A stretch of 64,000 bases of DNA from 2-12-FULL-35-23 sp965196985 (GTDB taxonomy: Bacteria; Pseudomonadota; Gammaproteobacteria; UBA12402): contig CBDALO010000065.1 in the NCBI GenBank assembly GCA_965196985.1, positions 14,533 through 78,532 on the forward strand. Reading direction: 5' to 3'. The position numbers and the translations under genes were made by a program. This document shows, piece by piece, positions 52,288 to 61,442 of this stretch. Every line of letters begins with the position of its first letter. Positions within the stretch are counted from its first letter, which is position 1. Under the pieces are notes generated by a model. It was not told the origin of the DNA and made no database searches. It worked only from the letters and a program-made list of their open reading frames with translations.

Positions 52288-53072
52288 GTCAATTCCGTTC
52301 CGTCCTGTGCTGCGACGCCGAGTGATCGCCGGTAGACCTGCATTCGTCGACCGTCACGATCGAGGTAGGTGCGCGTCGGGGTCCATCCGAGGCGTTCGTA
52401 GAAACCGTGGGAGGTGCTCGAAGCGGAATCGGCGGTGTCGACGTGTGTTGCAAGCTCGGCGGTGGGCGTACCGAACTGCGTTGCGGCGGCCTCGAAGCCG
52501 GCGGTGAGTTCGGCGCCGATTCCCCGGCCACGCCGTGCGGGGTCGACGGCGACAGCGGCCAGTACCGCTACCGGATCGGCGGGCGGGCGGGGCGGGGACG
52601 TCGTCGTCCTGACATCGCGAGGACAGCCCAGGAACAATTCCTTGGCGGCATTGCACCACGGCAGTGCCCGTGTGCGGAGAAACCGGGCAGCCAGTTGCGG
52701 CCGCGCGACCAGCGCGATGATGCCGTGAACAGCGAGTGAGGCCATCGTTTGTCGGTCGCGCACCATGTGGCTCAGGTGCGTTCGGTGATCGAGTGTTCCG
52801 AGGAGGAATCCCAGAACGTTCCGGTCGGCATCGACTGCGACGAAAGCAACGGCATAGGGGTGGTCGAGGAAACTGTGATGCCACCGGCGCAGAAAGCGGT
52901 AGCCGAGTTGGGGAAAGAGTCCCACGGGTAGGGCGTCGAGGTGCAGGTGAGCGCTGCTGGAGAGGTCACCGATCTGGGCGGGACGAATGGTGACGGGCCC
53001 GGCCCCGGCGGCAGCGGATGCCGGCGGTGTGGGCCGTGGGTGGGGTCGGGTAGAGCTGACAATGACACGCAC
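52284..53072 (-). CDS. GNAT-family acetyltransferase
   Basis: About 262 residues. GNAT fold with acetyl-CoA loop VAVDPARRGRGIGAELTAGF, preceded by VTIRPAQIGDLSSSAHLHLD and followed by STSHGFYERLGWTPTRTYLD. Start GTG 53072 has AGGAG 7 nt upstream; an in-frame ATG at 53111 lacks one. Translationally coupled to the PBP gene, so an envelope-related substrate is plausible. Confidence 0.85.
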   Translation of the reverse strand: MRVIVSSTRPHPRPTPPASAAAGAGPVTIRPAQIGDLSSSAHLHLDALPVGLFPQLGYRFLRRWHHSFLDHPYAVAFVAVDADRNVLGFLLGTLDHRTHLSHMVRDRQTMASLAVHGIIALVARPQLAARFLRTRALPWCNAAKELFLGCPRDVRTTTSPPRPPADPVAVLAAVAVDPARRGRGIGAELTAGFEAAATQFGTPTAELATHVDTADSASSTSHGFYERLGWTPTRTYLDRDGRRMQVYRRSLGVAAQDGTELT

Positions 53073-53169
53073 GAGGGCGCTCCTGAGGTGAGATCGCGTG
53101 CGATCGGCCATCGGCCGACGGCGGACGCGGAACTGAAGTGGGAAAGGTCTGCCGGCTAGTGCAGACCTG

Positions 53170-53622
53170 TCACACCCTCAGTACGCATGCGGCATCGAGG
53201 ATCGACACCGGGCGCAGGACGGCGCCGACTGCCGCGAACCTTGCGCCGCTTCGCTTTTCCGTGGCGAGCGAGGGTCGTACGCACACAATCCAGAGCAGTC
53301 GCAGCGCAATCACGACCAGTCCCAGCGAGAGAATGGCCAACAGCACGTGCACCGATTCGAACATCTGGGCAGGGCCGTCGGCCTCTCCCGGGCCGCTGTG
53401 ACGGTGATCAGCAGGTGACCCGACGATGTTTTTCGGGGTCTCGTGCGGCGTCGGGTCTGCGGCTTGATCGATCACGGCAGCAGCGATCGGGGCGTGGCCG
53501 GCCGCCGACGAATCCGATGTGTGTGCGATCTGTGAGGAGAGGAGCATGGCGAACACCGCAGCGAGCATCACGGCGCCGAGCAGTACTCGCTGCATCGTCG
53601 CGTCAGCTCGAATCGGTCCCAC
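53170..53622 (-). CDS. Membrane protein with His-rich loop
   Basis: 150 residues, two membrane helices (VLLGAVMLAAVFAMLLSSQI and VHVLLAILSLGLVVIALRLL) separated by an exported loop with PHETP and DHRHSGPGE. The GTG start (53622) is preceded by TATCTTGGCCTG, also found just before the gene at 56229-56771; both may be leaderless. An ArsR-type half site lies about 40 bp upstream. Possible metal-related membrane protein. Confidence 0.6.
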   Translation of the reverse strand: MGPIRADATMQRVLLGAVMLAAVFAMLLSSQIAHTSDSSAAGHAPIAAAVIDQAADPTPHETPKNIVGSPADHRHSGPGEADGPAQMFESVHVLLAILSLGLVVIALRLLWIVCVRPSLATEKRSGARFAAVGAVLRPVSILDAACVLRV

Positions 53623-53771
53623 CAGGCCAAGATAGCACCGCGCACACCCTCAAGTTCATATGTGCGCACTCATGCCTTTCCGACCTGCGAGTCGACTGCC
53701 GACCCCACCGGACGGGGTGACCTGACGGGCGGTCCGTGGATCACGGCCCCAAAGCGGCCGAATGTGTTTCT

Positions 53772-53795
53772 ACATGTGCGCAAGTGCGCACATGT
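53772..53795. promoter_or_regulatory. Palindromic operator of the MFS/ArsR pair
   Basis: ACATGTGCGCA-AG-TGCGCACATGT, perfect 11-bp arms, about 50 bp upstream of the MFS gene. A related ATGTGCGCAC sequence at 53660-53669 precedes the divergent membrane protein gene. Confidence 0.7.
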
Positions 53796-53843
53796 GGGTT
53801 AGAGTGGGGTTTCCTTGTTCACGAGAACGTTCGGAGGATCTCC

Positions 53844-55085
53844 GTGCTCGACGTATTGCGGCATCGCACCTTCCGCCGATTGTTCACCGCTCAGATCGTT
53901 GCCCTGATCGGCACCGGGTTACTGACGGTCGCTCTCGGTCTGCTGGCCTACGACCTGGCGGGCAGCGATGCCGGCGCGGTGCTCGGCACTGCGCTGGCCA
54001 TCAAGATGCTGGCCTACGTCGGCGTCGCGCCGATCATCTCCGCCCTCACCCATCGTGTGCCCCGCAAAGTCCTCTTGGTATCCGCGGACGTGATCCGGGC
54101 TCTCATCGCGCTCGCCTTGCCGTTCGTCGACCAGACCTGGCAGATCTACGTCCTGATTTTTCTGTTGCAGTCGGCATCGGCGACGTTCACTCCGGCCTTT
54201 CAATCGGTGATCCCCTCGGTCTTGGTCGAGGAAGAGGATTACACCCGGGCCTTGTCGCTCTCTCGCCTTGCCTACGACCTCGAATCGCTCCTGAGCCCGA
54301 TCCTGGCAGCAGCACTGCTGACGCTGATTTCCTACCACTCGTTGTTCTTGGGAACCGTCGTGGGCTTCACCGTATCGGGCCTGCTAGTTGTCGGAACCAC
54401 ACTGCCGAAGCTGGCTCCGGCGGGTCCGGCGGTGCCGCTGGTCCAGCGAATCACGCTCGGTGCCCGCGTGATGGTGGGCAGTCCTGTTCTTCGAGGACTG
54501 CTCGCGTTGAACTTGGTGGTCGCCTCCGCGACCGGGTTGGTCGTGGTCAATACCGTGGTCTACGTCCGCGATCTCCTCGGCGGCACCAACACCGGTGTCG
54601 CACTCGCACTCGGTTTCTACGGTGGCGGTTCGATGCTCGTTGCGCTGTGCGTACCACGAATTCTCGCCTCGATATCTACCCGGCGACTGATGCTCACCGG
54701 CTCCGCCGTGGTCGCCCTCGGACTTGCCGCGGCGTCGTCGATGCTCCTCATTGCCCCGACGCCCCCGATCTCCTGGGTGATGCTGACGACCATCTGGATA
54801 GCCCTCGGGGCCGGAACGTCCATGATCAACACCCCGTCGGCGCGACTGCTTCGCGACGGATCGACCCCGGAGAACCGGGGAACGGTATTCACCGCACAGT
54901 TCTCCCTCTCCCATGCCGGCTTCCTGCTCACCTACCCTTTGGCAGGATGGGTAGGAGCGGAGGCCAATCAGTTCACCGCCGCGGTCGCATTGACCGTGCT
55001 CGCTACACTCGCAGCAGTCTTCGCATCACGGGCCTGGCCCGTGAGTGCCGCCCCGACAGTCGAGGCGGCCGCAACGGGAAAGTGA
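53844..55085 (+). CDS. MFS transporter, probable metal or drug exporter
   Basis: 413 residues, twelve predicted helices: LRHRTFRRLFTAQIVALIGT, LSVAL-type central half, and RDLLGGTNTGVALALGFYGG. The loop HRVPRKVLLVSADVIRALIA follows helix 3 as in MFS exporters. GTG 53844 has GGAGG 6 nt upstream; longer in-frame versions are not supported. The stop overlaps the start of the following ArsR-family gene (GTGA), so the two are coupled and self-regulated. Confidence 0.85.
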   Translation: MLDVLRHRTFRRLFTAQIVALIGTGLLTVALGLLAYDLAGSDAGAVLGTALAIKMLAYVGVAPIISALTHRVPRKVLLVSADVIRALIALALPFVDQTWQIYVLIFLLQSASATFTPAFQSVIPSVLVEEEDYTRALSLSRLAYDLESLLSPILAAALLTLISYHSLFLGTVVGFTVSGLLVVGTTLPKLAPAGPAVPLVQRITLGARVMVGSPVLRGLLALNLVVASATGLVVVNTVVYVRDLLGGTNTGVALALGFYGGGSMLVALCVPRILASISTRRLMLTGSAVVALGLAAASSMLLIAPTPPISWVMLTTIWIALGAGTSMINTPSARLLRDGSTPENRGTVFTAQFSLSHAGFLLTYPLAGWVGAEANQFTAAVALTVLATLAAVFASRAWPVSAAPTVEAAATGK

Positions 55086-55471
55086 GCACGCCGATGTCCG
55101 ATGCTGCCGTGCCCGCCGTGACAGACGTCCGGACCGAGGCAAGTCTGGTACATCCGATCGCGCCCGATCAATCCCGTCTCGACGCTGCGACCGGAACCTT
55201 CCGCATGCTGGCCGATCCCACCAGGCTTCACATCCTGTGGCTGCTGACTCAAGGCGAAGCCGACGTCACCGCCCTCACCGAAGCCTGCGACGCCTCCCGC
55301 ACAGCAGTCAGTCAACACCTGGCCAAACTTCGATTCACCGGCCTGGTCGACACCCGCAAAGAAGGACGGCGGGTGATCTACCGAATCCACGACGGACACC
55401 TCGCCCGCTTGGTCGGCGAAGGCCTCAACCACGCCGACCACCTGGTCACGGGCGAACCCGCACACGAATAG
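55082..55471 (+). CDS. ArsR-family metal sensor (KmtR-like)
   Basis: 129 residues: TGTFRMLADPTRLHILWLLT, EACDASRTAVSQHLAKLRFT, then RRVIYRIHDGHLARLVGEGL and NHADHLVTGEPAHE. His and Asp residues in the last helix resemble the C-terminal Ni/Co site of mycobacterial KmtR. GTG 55082 overlaps the MFS stop; ATG 55094 is an alternative. It probably represses the MFS gene from the palindrome at 53772-53795. Confidence 0.85.
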   Translation: MSTPMSDAAVPAVTDVRTEASLVHPIAPDQSRLDAATGTFRMLADPTRLHILWLLTQGEADVTALTEACDASRTAVSQHLAKLRFTGLVDTRKEGRRVIYRIHDGHLARLVGEGLNHADHLVTGEPAHE

Positions 55472-55519
55472 GCCACAACCCTGCGGCTGCACGTTCCCGT
55501 CGCAGTCACGGCGAGTGAC

Positions 55520-55545
55520 GGTCTGCGGGGGATCCTCCGCAGACC
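55520..55545. terminator. Stem-loop between the KmtR-like gene and copC
   Basis: GGTCTGCGG (55520-55528) pairs with CCGCAGACC (55537-55545) around a short loop. Placed between convergent genes, so likely bidirectional. Confidence 0.65.
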
Positions 55546-55624
55546 GCCACTGCCACCGCTACGAGAGCGGCCCACCGCCGTCCGGTAGGGACGAGGATGG
55601 GCCGGTAATCACAGAGGAATTCGG

Positions 55625-56188
55625 TCAGGACTTCTTCGTGTTCCGGGGAACAAGGAAGAACACCACGGCGCCGCCGATGACGACCACCGCAACGGCGATC
55701 AAGATCCATGCCGGGAATCCACCCGAGTCCTCGTCTGCTGGTTGTGCGGTATCGGAGGATCCGGTTGTCGTTGCAGGTGCCGTACCGCTCGCAGAACTTG
55801 CTGCTCCGGGGTTTGCTTGGGTCAGTTGGAAGTTGTACGTGCCGTCGATCGGATGGCCGTCTTCGGAGATGACCCGGAACGCGACCGTGTACTGGCCGGC
55901 CTCTCCGAGTCCGTCGAGATCGACGGACATGTCGCGGCCCTCGACCACAGGCTCGGATCGACCCCACTGCGTGCCGTCCGCATCGACCACCTTCAAGGTG
56001 GCGAAATTGGATTGGATGTTTTGATTGAACGTCAACGTCACCTGGTCAGGGGCTGTGCTGATCTGCGCACCGTCGGCGGGATTACTACCGGCCAGGGCCG
56101 CATGCGCCGCAGCAGGTCCCGCACTCAATGCGGCGACAGTGATGACGGCAGCTGCGGTCAGGCAGCTGCGTGTAAGCCATGAAGTCAT
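55625..56188 (-). CDS. copC: CopC-family periplasmic copper-binding protein, membrane-anchored
   Basis: 187 residues. Signal peptide ends AGPAAAHAALAGSNPADGAQ; the His of AHA is the N-terminal Cu(II) ligand in this family after cleavage. CopC domain: TLTFNQNIQSNFATLKVVDA, VISEDGHPIDGTYNFQL (Asp, His ligands). C-terminal helix WILIAVAVVVIGGAVVFFLV and basic tail anchor it. Followed on the same strand upstream by a membrane gene. Copper delivery or storage is inferred. Confidence 0.9.
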   Translation of the reverse strand: MTSWLTRSCLTAAAVITVAALSAGPAAAHAALAGSNPADGAQISTAPDQVTLTFNQNIQSNFATLKVVDADGTQWGRSEPVVEGRDMSVDLDGLGEAGQYTVAFRVISEDGHPIDGTYNFQLTQANPGAASSASGTAPATTTGSSDTAQPADEDSGGFPAWILIAVAVVVIGGAVVFFLVPRNTKKS

Positions 56189-56228
56189 ATGTTGGGGCTC
56201 TCTTCGATATCGATATTCGGGTCGGGGT

Positions 56229-56771
56229 CTAACTCGCACAAGCGAGAACCCGAGGCGGCCCTCGTCGATTGAGCGACCCCTCGCCCACCCAGGCAGTCCA
56301 CGGCAGCGATGCCGCCGCGCCCGGCACCCGAACACGGGTAACAGACATCGGTAACGGCGGACGCACCAAGATCGTTGCCGCACGCAGCACCCAGGACACG
56401 CTCCCGCGAACTGCCCGCTCCGCTAACGGAATCACCATGCAACACACGGCGACAGCTGTTGCGTGTAGGACCATCATCGGCACCGAGGTCATCGAATGAT
56501 GGTGTTCGAGGGGAGACAGCGACAACACGGCATGCCCGGCGAGCTGGCCCCCGCTCACTGCCATCAACAGACCCACGCGTCGGGAGAAGATGTTCGCCGA
56601 CACCGCGATCACCCCCAGGCTGCAGCACACAGCCAACAACAGCACCCATTCTGCGGATCCCGGCCAATGTCCACCCGCGCAGCCGTGCGCGAGAATCGCT
56701 GTCGTCGCCGTCGTCGCGCCGACGCCGGCACCGCGAATCTGCACCGCGCAAGACTGGGCAGAGTTCGTCAC
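56229..56771 (-). CDS. Multi-pass membrane protein near copC
   Basis: About 180 residues, four hydrophobic segments: ATTATTAILAHGCAGGHW, WVLLLAVCCSLGVIAVSANI, LLMAVSGGQLAGHAVLSLS and MMVLHATAVAVCCMVIPLAE. Histidine-rich SPLEHHHSMTSVPM may bind metal. GTG 56771 is preferred because TATCCTTGGCCTG directly precedes it, as in the gene at 53170-53622; the frame remains open to 56867. It lies 40 bp upstream of copC on the same strand, so co-transcription is likely. Confidence 0.6.
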   Translation of the reverse strand: MTNSAQSCAVQIRGAGVGATTATTAILAHGCAGGHWPGSAEWVLLLAVCCSLGVIAVSANIFSRRVGLLMAVSGGQLAGHAVLSLSPLEHHHSMTSVPMMVLHATAVAVCCMVIPLAERAVRGSVSWVLRAATILVRPPLPMSVTRVRVPGAAASLPWTAWVGEGSLNRRGPPRVLACAS

Positions 56772-57041
56772 CAGGCCAAGGATAGAGATACCGAGTCCCC
56801 GCCCCGTACCTGCACACCACGACGACGTCGCCGCAGCGTCACCCCGACCAGCACGTGAGCACCCCATTGACCCTGCGACACCGCAAACGCGGACGCAGTG
56901 ACGACACCAACCGAAATGTCCGTTTTATGCAGTTTTGCTAAACTGAGATCATCTCCACTCGACCTTTCGTCGACTCCTCCGAGGAGGAAGGGACATGGAC
57001 ACCAGCGACAAACCCGGGCCGCCTCGATGTAGGCGGCTGCG

Positions 57042-58349
57042 ATGAACGAGATTGTCGTCAACGGCGCGTTGGTGCTGGTCTTCGTTCTTATGGGTGGTGT
57101 GTTCGCCGCCACCGAGATCGCTCTGGTGTCGTTGCGCGAAGGGCAGATTCGACGGTTGGAGCAGCGCGGCGGACGTGGTGCGCGCACTGCCGCGTTGGCG
57201 CGTAATCCGAACCGGTTTCTCTCTGCTGTGCAGATCGGGGTGACGGTCGCCGGTTTCTTTTCCGCCGCGTACGGCGCCTCCACTATCGCACCGGCTGTTT
57301 CTCCCGCTCTCGTGTCGTGGGGGCTCCCGGCTGCGGCGGCATCGATTACGGCTTTGGTCGGCACCACTCTGGTGATCTCGTATCTGTCGTTGATCCTGGG
57401 GGAGCTCGTACCCAAACGTATTGCGCTGCAACGTGCCACCGGCGTTTCGTTGCTGACGGCCCCGGTGGTGGACTGGTTCGCGACAGCGATGCGGCCGGTG
57501 ATCTGGGTGCTGTCCGTCTCGACCGACCTGTTGGTGCGCTTGGTGGGCGGCGACCCGAAAGCCAAGGGGGAGGACATCACTCACGAGGAGCTGCGGGATC
57601 TGCTCATCGGCCACAAAGCCATCGCCGAGGACGAGCGCCGGATCCTGTCTGAGGTTTTCGATGCCGGACATCGATCTCTGGCCGAGGTGATGCGACCGCG
57701 TACCGATGTCGATTTCCTTTCCGCCGACACCGCGCTGTCTCTGGCGCGCGAACAGGCATTGCAGTGGGGGCACAGCCGCTACCCGGTCACCAAGTCTTCC
57801 CATGACGACATATCGGGGTTCGTTCATCTTCGCGATCTGCTCCTCGCCGACGAGCGCACCGTGAACACTGTTGCCGACGTGTCCCGGCCCGTACTTCATC
57901 TTCCGGGCTGCAAACCCGCGTTGGCCGCGTTGACGGACATGCGACGAGAGAATCTTCAGATCGCGATCGTCGTCGACGAGTACGGGGGTACGGCGGGGAT
58001 CGTCACCCTCGAAGACATCGTCGAGGAGATTGTCGGCGAAATCAGGGACGAGTACGACGATCCCGCCGTCCCTGACGTGTCACCGATCCCGAAGCGTCAA
58101 CGGGTCGACGGCTTGCTTCTCGCGGATGATTTCGAATCCCGCACCGGGATAGCGCTGCCCGCAGGTCCGTACGACACGGTGGCGGGTTTTCTGCTGCACC
58201 GACTCCAACGTCTTCCCCAACTCGGTGACACCGTCGTCTTCGATGGGCACCGGCTCACCGTCAGCGCACTGGACGGCCGGCGCATTTCGGGTATCCGTGT
58301 CACCCACCCTCATACCCCGGCCCACGGCAGGGTCTCGATCAGTCGGTGA
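57042..58349 (+). CDS. CNNM/CorC (HlyC) family membrane protein
   Basis: 435 residues. DUF21 transmembrane domain (LVLVFVLMGGVFAATEIALV, VGTTLVISYLSLILGELVPK), then CBS pair (FDAGHRSLAEVMRPRTDVDF ... VVDEYGGTAGIVTLEDIVEE) and a C-terminal CorC_HlyC domain (AGPYDTVAGFLLHRLQRLPQ). Members affect Mg2+ or Co2+ transport and resistance. This fits the nearby Co/Ni genes. Separate unit, divergent from the membrane gene at 56771. Confidence 0.93.
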   Translation: MNEIVVNGALVLVFVLMGGVFAATEIALVSLREGQIRRLEQRGGRGARTAALARNPNRFLSAVQIGVTVAGFFSAAYGASTIAPAVSPALVSWGLPAAAASITALVGTTLVISYLSLILGELVPKRIALQRATGVSLLTAPVVDWFATAMRPVIWVLSVSTDLLVRLVGGDPKAKGEDITHEELRDLLIGHKAIAEDERRILSEVFDAGHRSLAEVMRPRTDVDFLSADTALSLAREQALQWGHSRYPVTKSSHDDISGFVHLRDLLLADERTVNTVADVSRPVLHLPGCKPALAALTDMRRENLQIAIVVDEYGGTAGIVTLEDIVEEIVGEIRDEYDDPAVPDVSPIPKRQRVDGLLLADDFESRTGIALPAGPYDTVAGFLLHRLQRLPQLGDTVVFDGHRLTVSALDGRRISGIRVTHPHTPAHGRVSISR

Positions 58350-58435
58350 CGGACAACGTGTGTGAAGGCAGCGGGCGATACCGGACCGATTGGCTTCCAT
58401 TCCCAGGTTCTCGGTCTCGGCGAGGAAGGAACGCG

Positions 58436-58696
58436 ATGCTCCTAGGTCCCGGTATCGAGTCCGGCAATCTGCGGTGGCGATGGATGACCGTTGCCGCGGT
58501 CGGGGCATTGGGTGTGATCTGGTTCGTCTCCCCGGTCGCGGTCCTGGTCGCTGGTTCTGTGCTCGGCGGGGTCGGGCTGCTGGTTTTTCACCTGCTCCCG
58601 CTACGCGAGGTAGGTGCCCGCGCAGCGTCGGTCGGTGCGGGGTTGCTGATCCCAGCGGTTCCGCTCTCCGTCGTGCATTTGGTCAATCTGTTGTAG
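58436..58696 (+). CDS. Small membrane protein (86 aa)
   Basis: MLLGPGIESGNLRWRWMTVA begins a chain with three hydrophobic segments (VAAVGALGVIWFVSPVAVLV, LVFHLLPLREVG, GLLIPAVPLSVVHLVNLL). GGAAGGA is 5-6 nt upstream of ATG 58436. It follows the CNNM gene by 86 bp, possibly in the same operon. Tail overlaps the end of the convergent gene. Family unknown. Confidence 0.65.
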   Translation: MLLGPGIESGNLRWRWMTVAAVGALGVIWFVSPVAVLVAGSVLGGVGLLVFHLLPLREVGARAASVGAGLLIPAVPLSVVHLVNLL

Positions 58697-59048
58697 CGCC
58701 CGAGATCGGCCGCCGAACATCCCCCTCGGGGACCGTTGTCTGAACTGCGTAGAGGGCGGTCGGGCGTAGGAGCGCTTTTCTGCGTCTGGCGGCGGTGGTG
58801 AGGAGATATTTTTCGGCGGCGGTGTAGTCGGTGATGGTGGTGCCGTCGGGGCCGGGGGTGTGGGTGATCAGTTCGAGGTAGCGGCGCCGGTAGAGGTAGG
58901 CGTCCGGTTCTGCGAGGAGGAATTCCGCAGCGGCGACGACGTCCGGATGCGGGGCTGCCCGGGCGAGTCGCGTCGGGGCGGATTGATGATTGACCACGGC
59001 GGTGTAGTGCTGCTCGGTGAGGTCGCCGATGCGGCGAGGGCTGCTCAT
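58683..59048 (-). CDS. Hypothetical protein (121 aa)
   Basis: MSSPRRIGDLTEQHYTAVVN and PHPDVVAAAEFLLAEPDAYL, YRRRYLELITHTPG, then TDYTAAEKYLLTTAARRRKA. Mostly helical and soluble, without Cys. It probably starts at ATG 59048; the frame continues to 59093. I recall similar ORFs on actinobacterial plasmids. Function unknown. Confidence 0.55.
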   Translation of the reverse strand: MSSPRRIGDLTEQHYTAVVNHQSAPTRLARAAPHPDVVAAAEFLLAEPDAYLYRRRYLELITHTPGPDGTTITDYTAAEKYLLTTAARRRKALLRPTALYAVQTTVPEGDVRRPISGATTD

Positions 59049-59939
59049 CGGACCGTTGCCGCGATGAGGAAACCGACCCGCGAACGGCAGCACACCGTAG
59101 TGGAGGTGACGGTGAGGGAGACATCACGAACTCGACGAGGGGTGCGGAACATGATCACCGTTCTCCGTGTAGTTAGCCGGGCGTACGAGATATGTATACC
59201 GCTCCATCACACTGAGTCACAGATATTCGACGTTACAGATGCGAAAAATTTGGGCTGCCGATTCCCGCCCATACTTCCCCTCGCTTCGCCAGGGCTCCGG
59301 TTGCCGGCGGGTGGGCGGCCTCGACGACCACACAAAGGCAGGGGACCGACGAGGCCGGTAGACGTCGGCGACTGCTCCCGCACGCCTATTCCTCGACGGT
59401 ACGGGGCGGCGGCCGCAGAGGACGGTGAGGTTCGTCCCGATTGCCGTGAGTGGTTCGTACAGACATCATCACCCCTCAAATGCAGCCGCCGATGCACGCC
59501 GGCCGGCATGGAACTTTGGGATCGGCCCACACGGGTTGTCGGGAGTCGAACGGAGACAACGCATTCGCTATAATCGGCTAACGCAGCGTCATCCCGACGT
59601 GGCGTTGCGCTCGGCCCACCGAACACCGGTCCTGCGCAGGCCGACATCCGGTGGGCCACCCTGTACTGCGCGCCTGTCTCCCCAGACACCGCGCGCACGG
59701 CCCATCAGGTCGGACACCTAACCCCGCCCTGATGGGCCACTTCTGGACCGTGCCTCGCGGTCGGCGAACTCTTTACTCGCTGCGTTCACTGCGAAAAGCT
59801 TTCTCGCAGTAGCTCTCACAGCTTCGCGATCACTGACCTGTCGATGCCCACGGCTCCAGTCCCGGCCGCGACTGCGGCGAAAGCTCGCTGCAATGCCCGG
59901 CCGTCCGACCTCATGGTTACCGCACAAGATATTCGGTGA
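59049..59939. other. Non-coding stretch with stable hairpins
   Basis: No convincing gene on either strand. Two inverted repeats stand out: GGCCCACCG / CGGTGGGCC (59613-59621, 59649-59657) and GGCCCATCAGG / CCTGATGGGCC (59699-59709, 59728-59738). TATAAT at 59571-59576 lies just ahead of them, so a short structured RNA is possible. Confidence 0.4.
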
Positions 59940-60190
59940 GGTTCACCGGCGCCGAGGTGTGAGCGCCGACGCCGGTGAACCCTGCGCGCCCTGGTGATGC
60001 ACTGCCCGTGCAGAGCGCTTTCTCGGAGGTGACCCACCCCCGGCGAGTGGTCAGCCGGAGGGCAGGTCGTCGGTGCGGCTCCCCGCATTCTTTCGCGGGG
60101 TTTCTACTGCCGCACCCCAAAGATATCCCGCCGGCACCGAATGCAAACGTCGCTCCCCACCCAATCATCACCGTCTCGGTGACATACCCG
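59940..60190 (-). repeat. Structured element E, copy 1 (candidate ncRNA)
   Basis: Aligns on the minus strand with 62535-62783 (+) over about 250 bp, both containing GGGATATCT-N-TGGGGTGCGGC. A nested hairpin has outer arms GTGCGGC/GCCGCAC (60073-60079, 60109-60115) and inner arms CCCCGC/GCGGGG. A second hairpin (59940-59951 with 59970-59981, 12 bp) ends the element. Frames are open on both strands, so a small protein cannot be excluded. The flanking 60191-60643 shows no gene. Confidence 0.5.
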
Positions 60191-60643
60191 CCTAGCGTGC
60201 CAGGTGCGCGGGCATCGTTGCAGTGGTGAGTACTTCGAGCCGCTAACACGGGGCCGGCCCGAACCGATGAACCAAGTGCGGGGGGAGCAAACTCCAACAT
60301 GCGTGCGAGGTGAGGATCATGGGTTCGGCTGGAATCGACTTCAACGTGGCCTTCGCAGCCTTCGTCAAATGGCTGTCCGTCACGTTCGGCGGAGGTATCG
60401 GGATCAGCTGATACAACCGTCGGAACACCGAAAGCTGCCCCCGTCGTCATCTTAGAAACCGAGGGCAGTCGCTTCGTGTCCAACGTCGTTCCGCTCCATT
60501 GGTTCCTCTACTTGGACAAGGAATCGGCTATCCGACGAGGATTGCGCGGTCCGCAGGCCGGGGCGCTCAGTCACCAGGATCCGCTGAGGATGAAGTGATG
60601 AAAACATACCGGCCGGGGGCCCTTTGCCCGATCTGAACAGCTC

Positions 60644-60862
60644 TCAGACTTCACCGTCCCACGCATTGTCGCGGGCTTGCGCCGTCGACGCCGTCATTCC
60701 GGCTGGCAGGCCCCGGGCCTTCAACTCCTCGTTCAGGAAATAGAGCCGCGCACGCTGGTTCGGGCTCAGTTGCTCGGCGTGGTCGCAGAGCCTGTGGTGC
60801 TCCGCTACGAGCTGTTCCGATGTCAGCCGGTAGACGGAGACCGGTACCTGCTCGCGTTTCAT
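60644..60862 (-). CDS. Helical microprotein (72 aa), paralogue of 63271-63435
   Basis: MKREQVPVSVYRLTSEQLVA is followed by EHHRLCDHAEQLSPNQRARL YFLNEELKARG. GAGGAGG is 5 nt before the ATG, an excellent start. The pattern LxxEQLVxExxRL...LS..(Q/E)xxRLxxLxxEL recurs in the small protein at 63271-63435. Function unknown; typical of mobile or phage DNA. Confidence 0.7.
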   Translation of the reverse strand: MKREQVPVSVYRLTSEQLVAEHHRLCDHAEQLSPNQRARLYFLNEELKARGLPAGMTASTAQARDNAWDGEV

Positions 60863-61117
60863 GTGCGCCTCCTCGAAAGAGTCAGACAGTCCGCAGCGAG
60901 TCTTTCGACTACGTGGGTCCGAGGAACGATCGAGCTGTCAACATCATTTTACGTCGCGCAATCTCACTGCAGAGCAACTTGCCGGGCGAGCCGTCCGGCA
61001 AGCGACGCGGCGAAACTCCTCCTCACCCAGCAACCGTCGTGAGACTTGAGATTCGAACACAGTCGTTACGGGAACATCGTGGTTACGAGCTTTTTCGACT
61101 GACGGCGAGGTCGTGTG

Positions 61118-61381
61118 ATGGAGAGGTACAAGTTCACGTTCGCGGATGGATCGGGCACCGAAGAGTTCTTCGAGTCGGACAATGAGGCGATCGTCGCGGC
61201 GACGGCCGCTAACGGCGGTAGTAGTTGGGGGTTGTATGTCCAGCGCTACGACCATCGCGGAGCGTTGCTACCCACGAAACTTCCTCCCGGCGGGCACCGG
61301 GGCACATGGTGCCCGAAGATCGGCATGCCGAGTCCGGCGCTGGTGCCGGACTCGGCGGTTGATTCGGCTTCGAAGCCGTGA
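61118..61381 (+). CDS. Small hypothetical protein (87 aa)
   Basis: MERYKFTFADGSGTEEFFES DNEAIVAATAANGGSSWGLY and a Pro/Gly-rich end (KLPPGGHRGTWCPKIGMPSP). The first half looks like a small alpha/beta fold. GAGG stands 10 nt upstream. An extra upstream GTG (61115) adds one residue. Family unknown. Confidence 0.6.
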   Translation: MERYKFTFADGSGTEEFFESDNEAIVAATAANGGSSWGLYVQRYDHRGALLPTKLPPGGHRGTWCPKIGMPSPALVPDSAVDSASKP

Positions 61382-61442
61382 GGCGTTTACAGGACCGTAG
61401 GCGGGGTAACTGGCGGTCAGATGGCATGAAGGAGTACTTCGC

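Noticed and set aside
53844..53850. A longer MFS start at 53736
   Set aside because: It would translate through the palindromic operator; GTG 53844 has GGAGG at the proper distance.
59207..59698. A 163-residue leftward frame
   Set aside because: No good start signal, hairpins run through it, and the Arg/Pro/Ser-rich composition suggests non-coding DNA.
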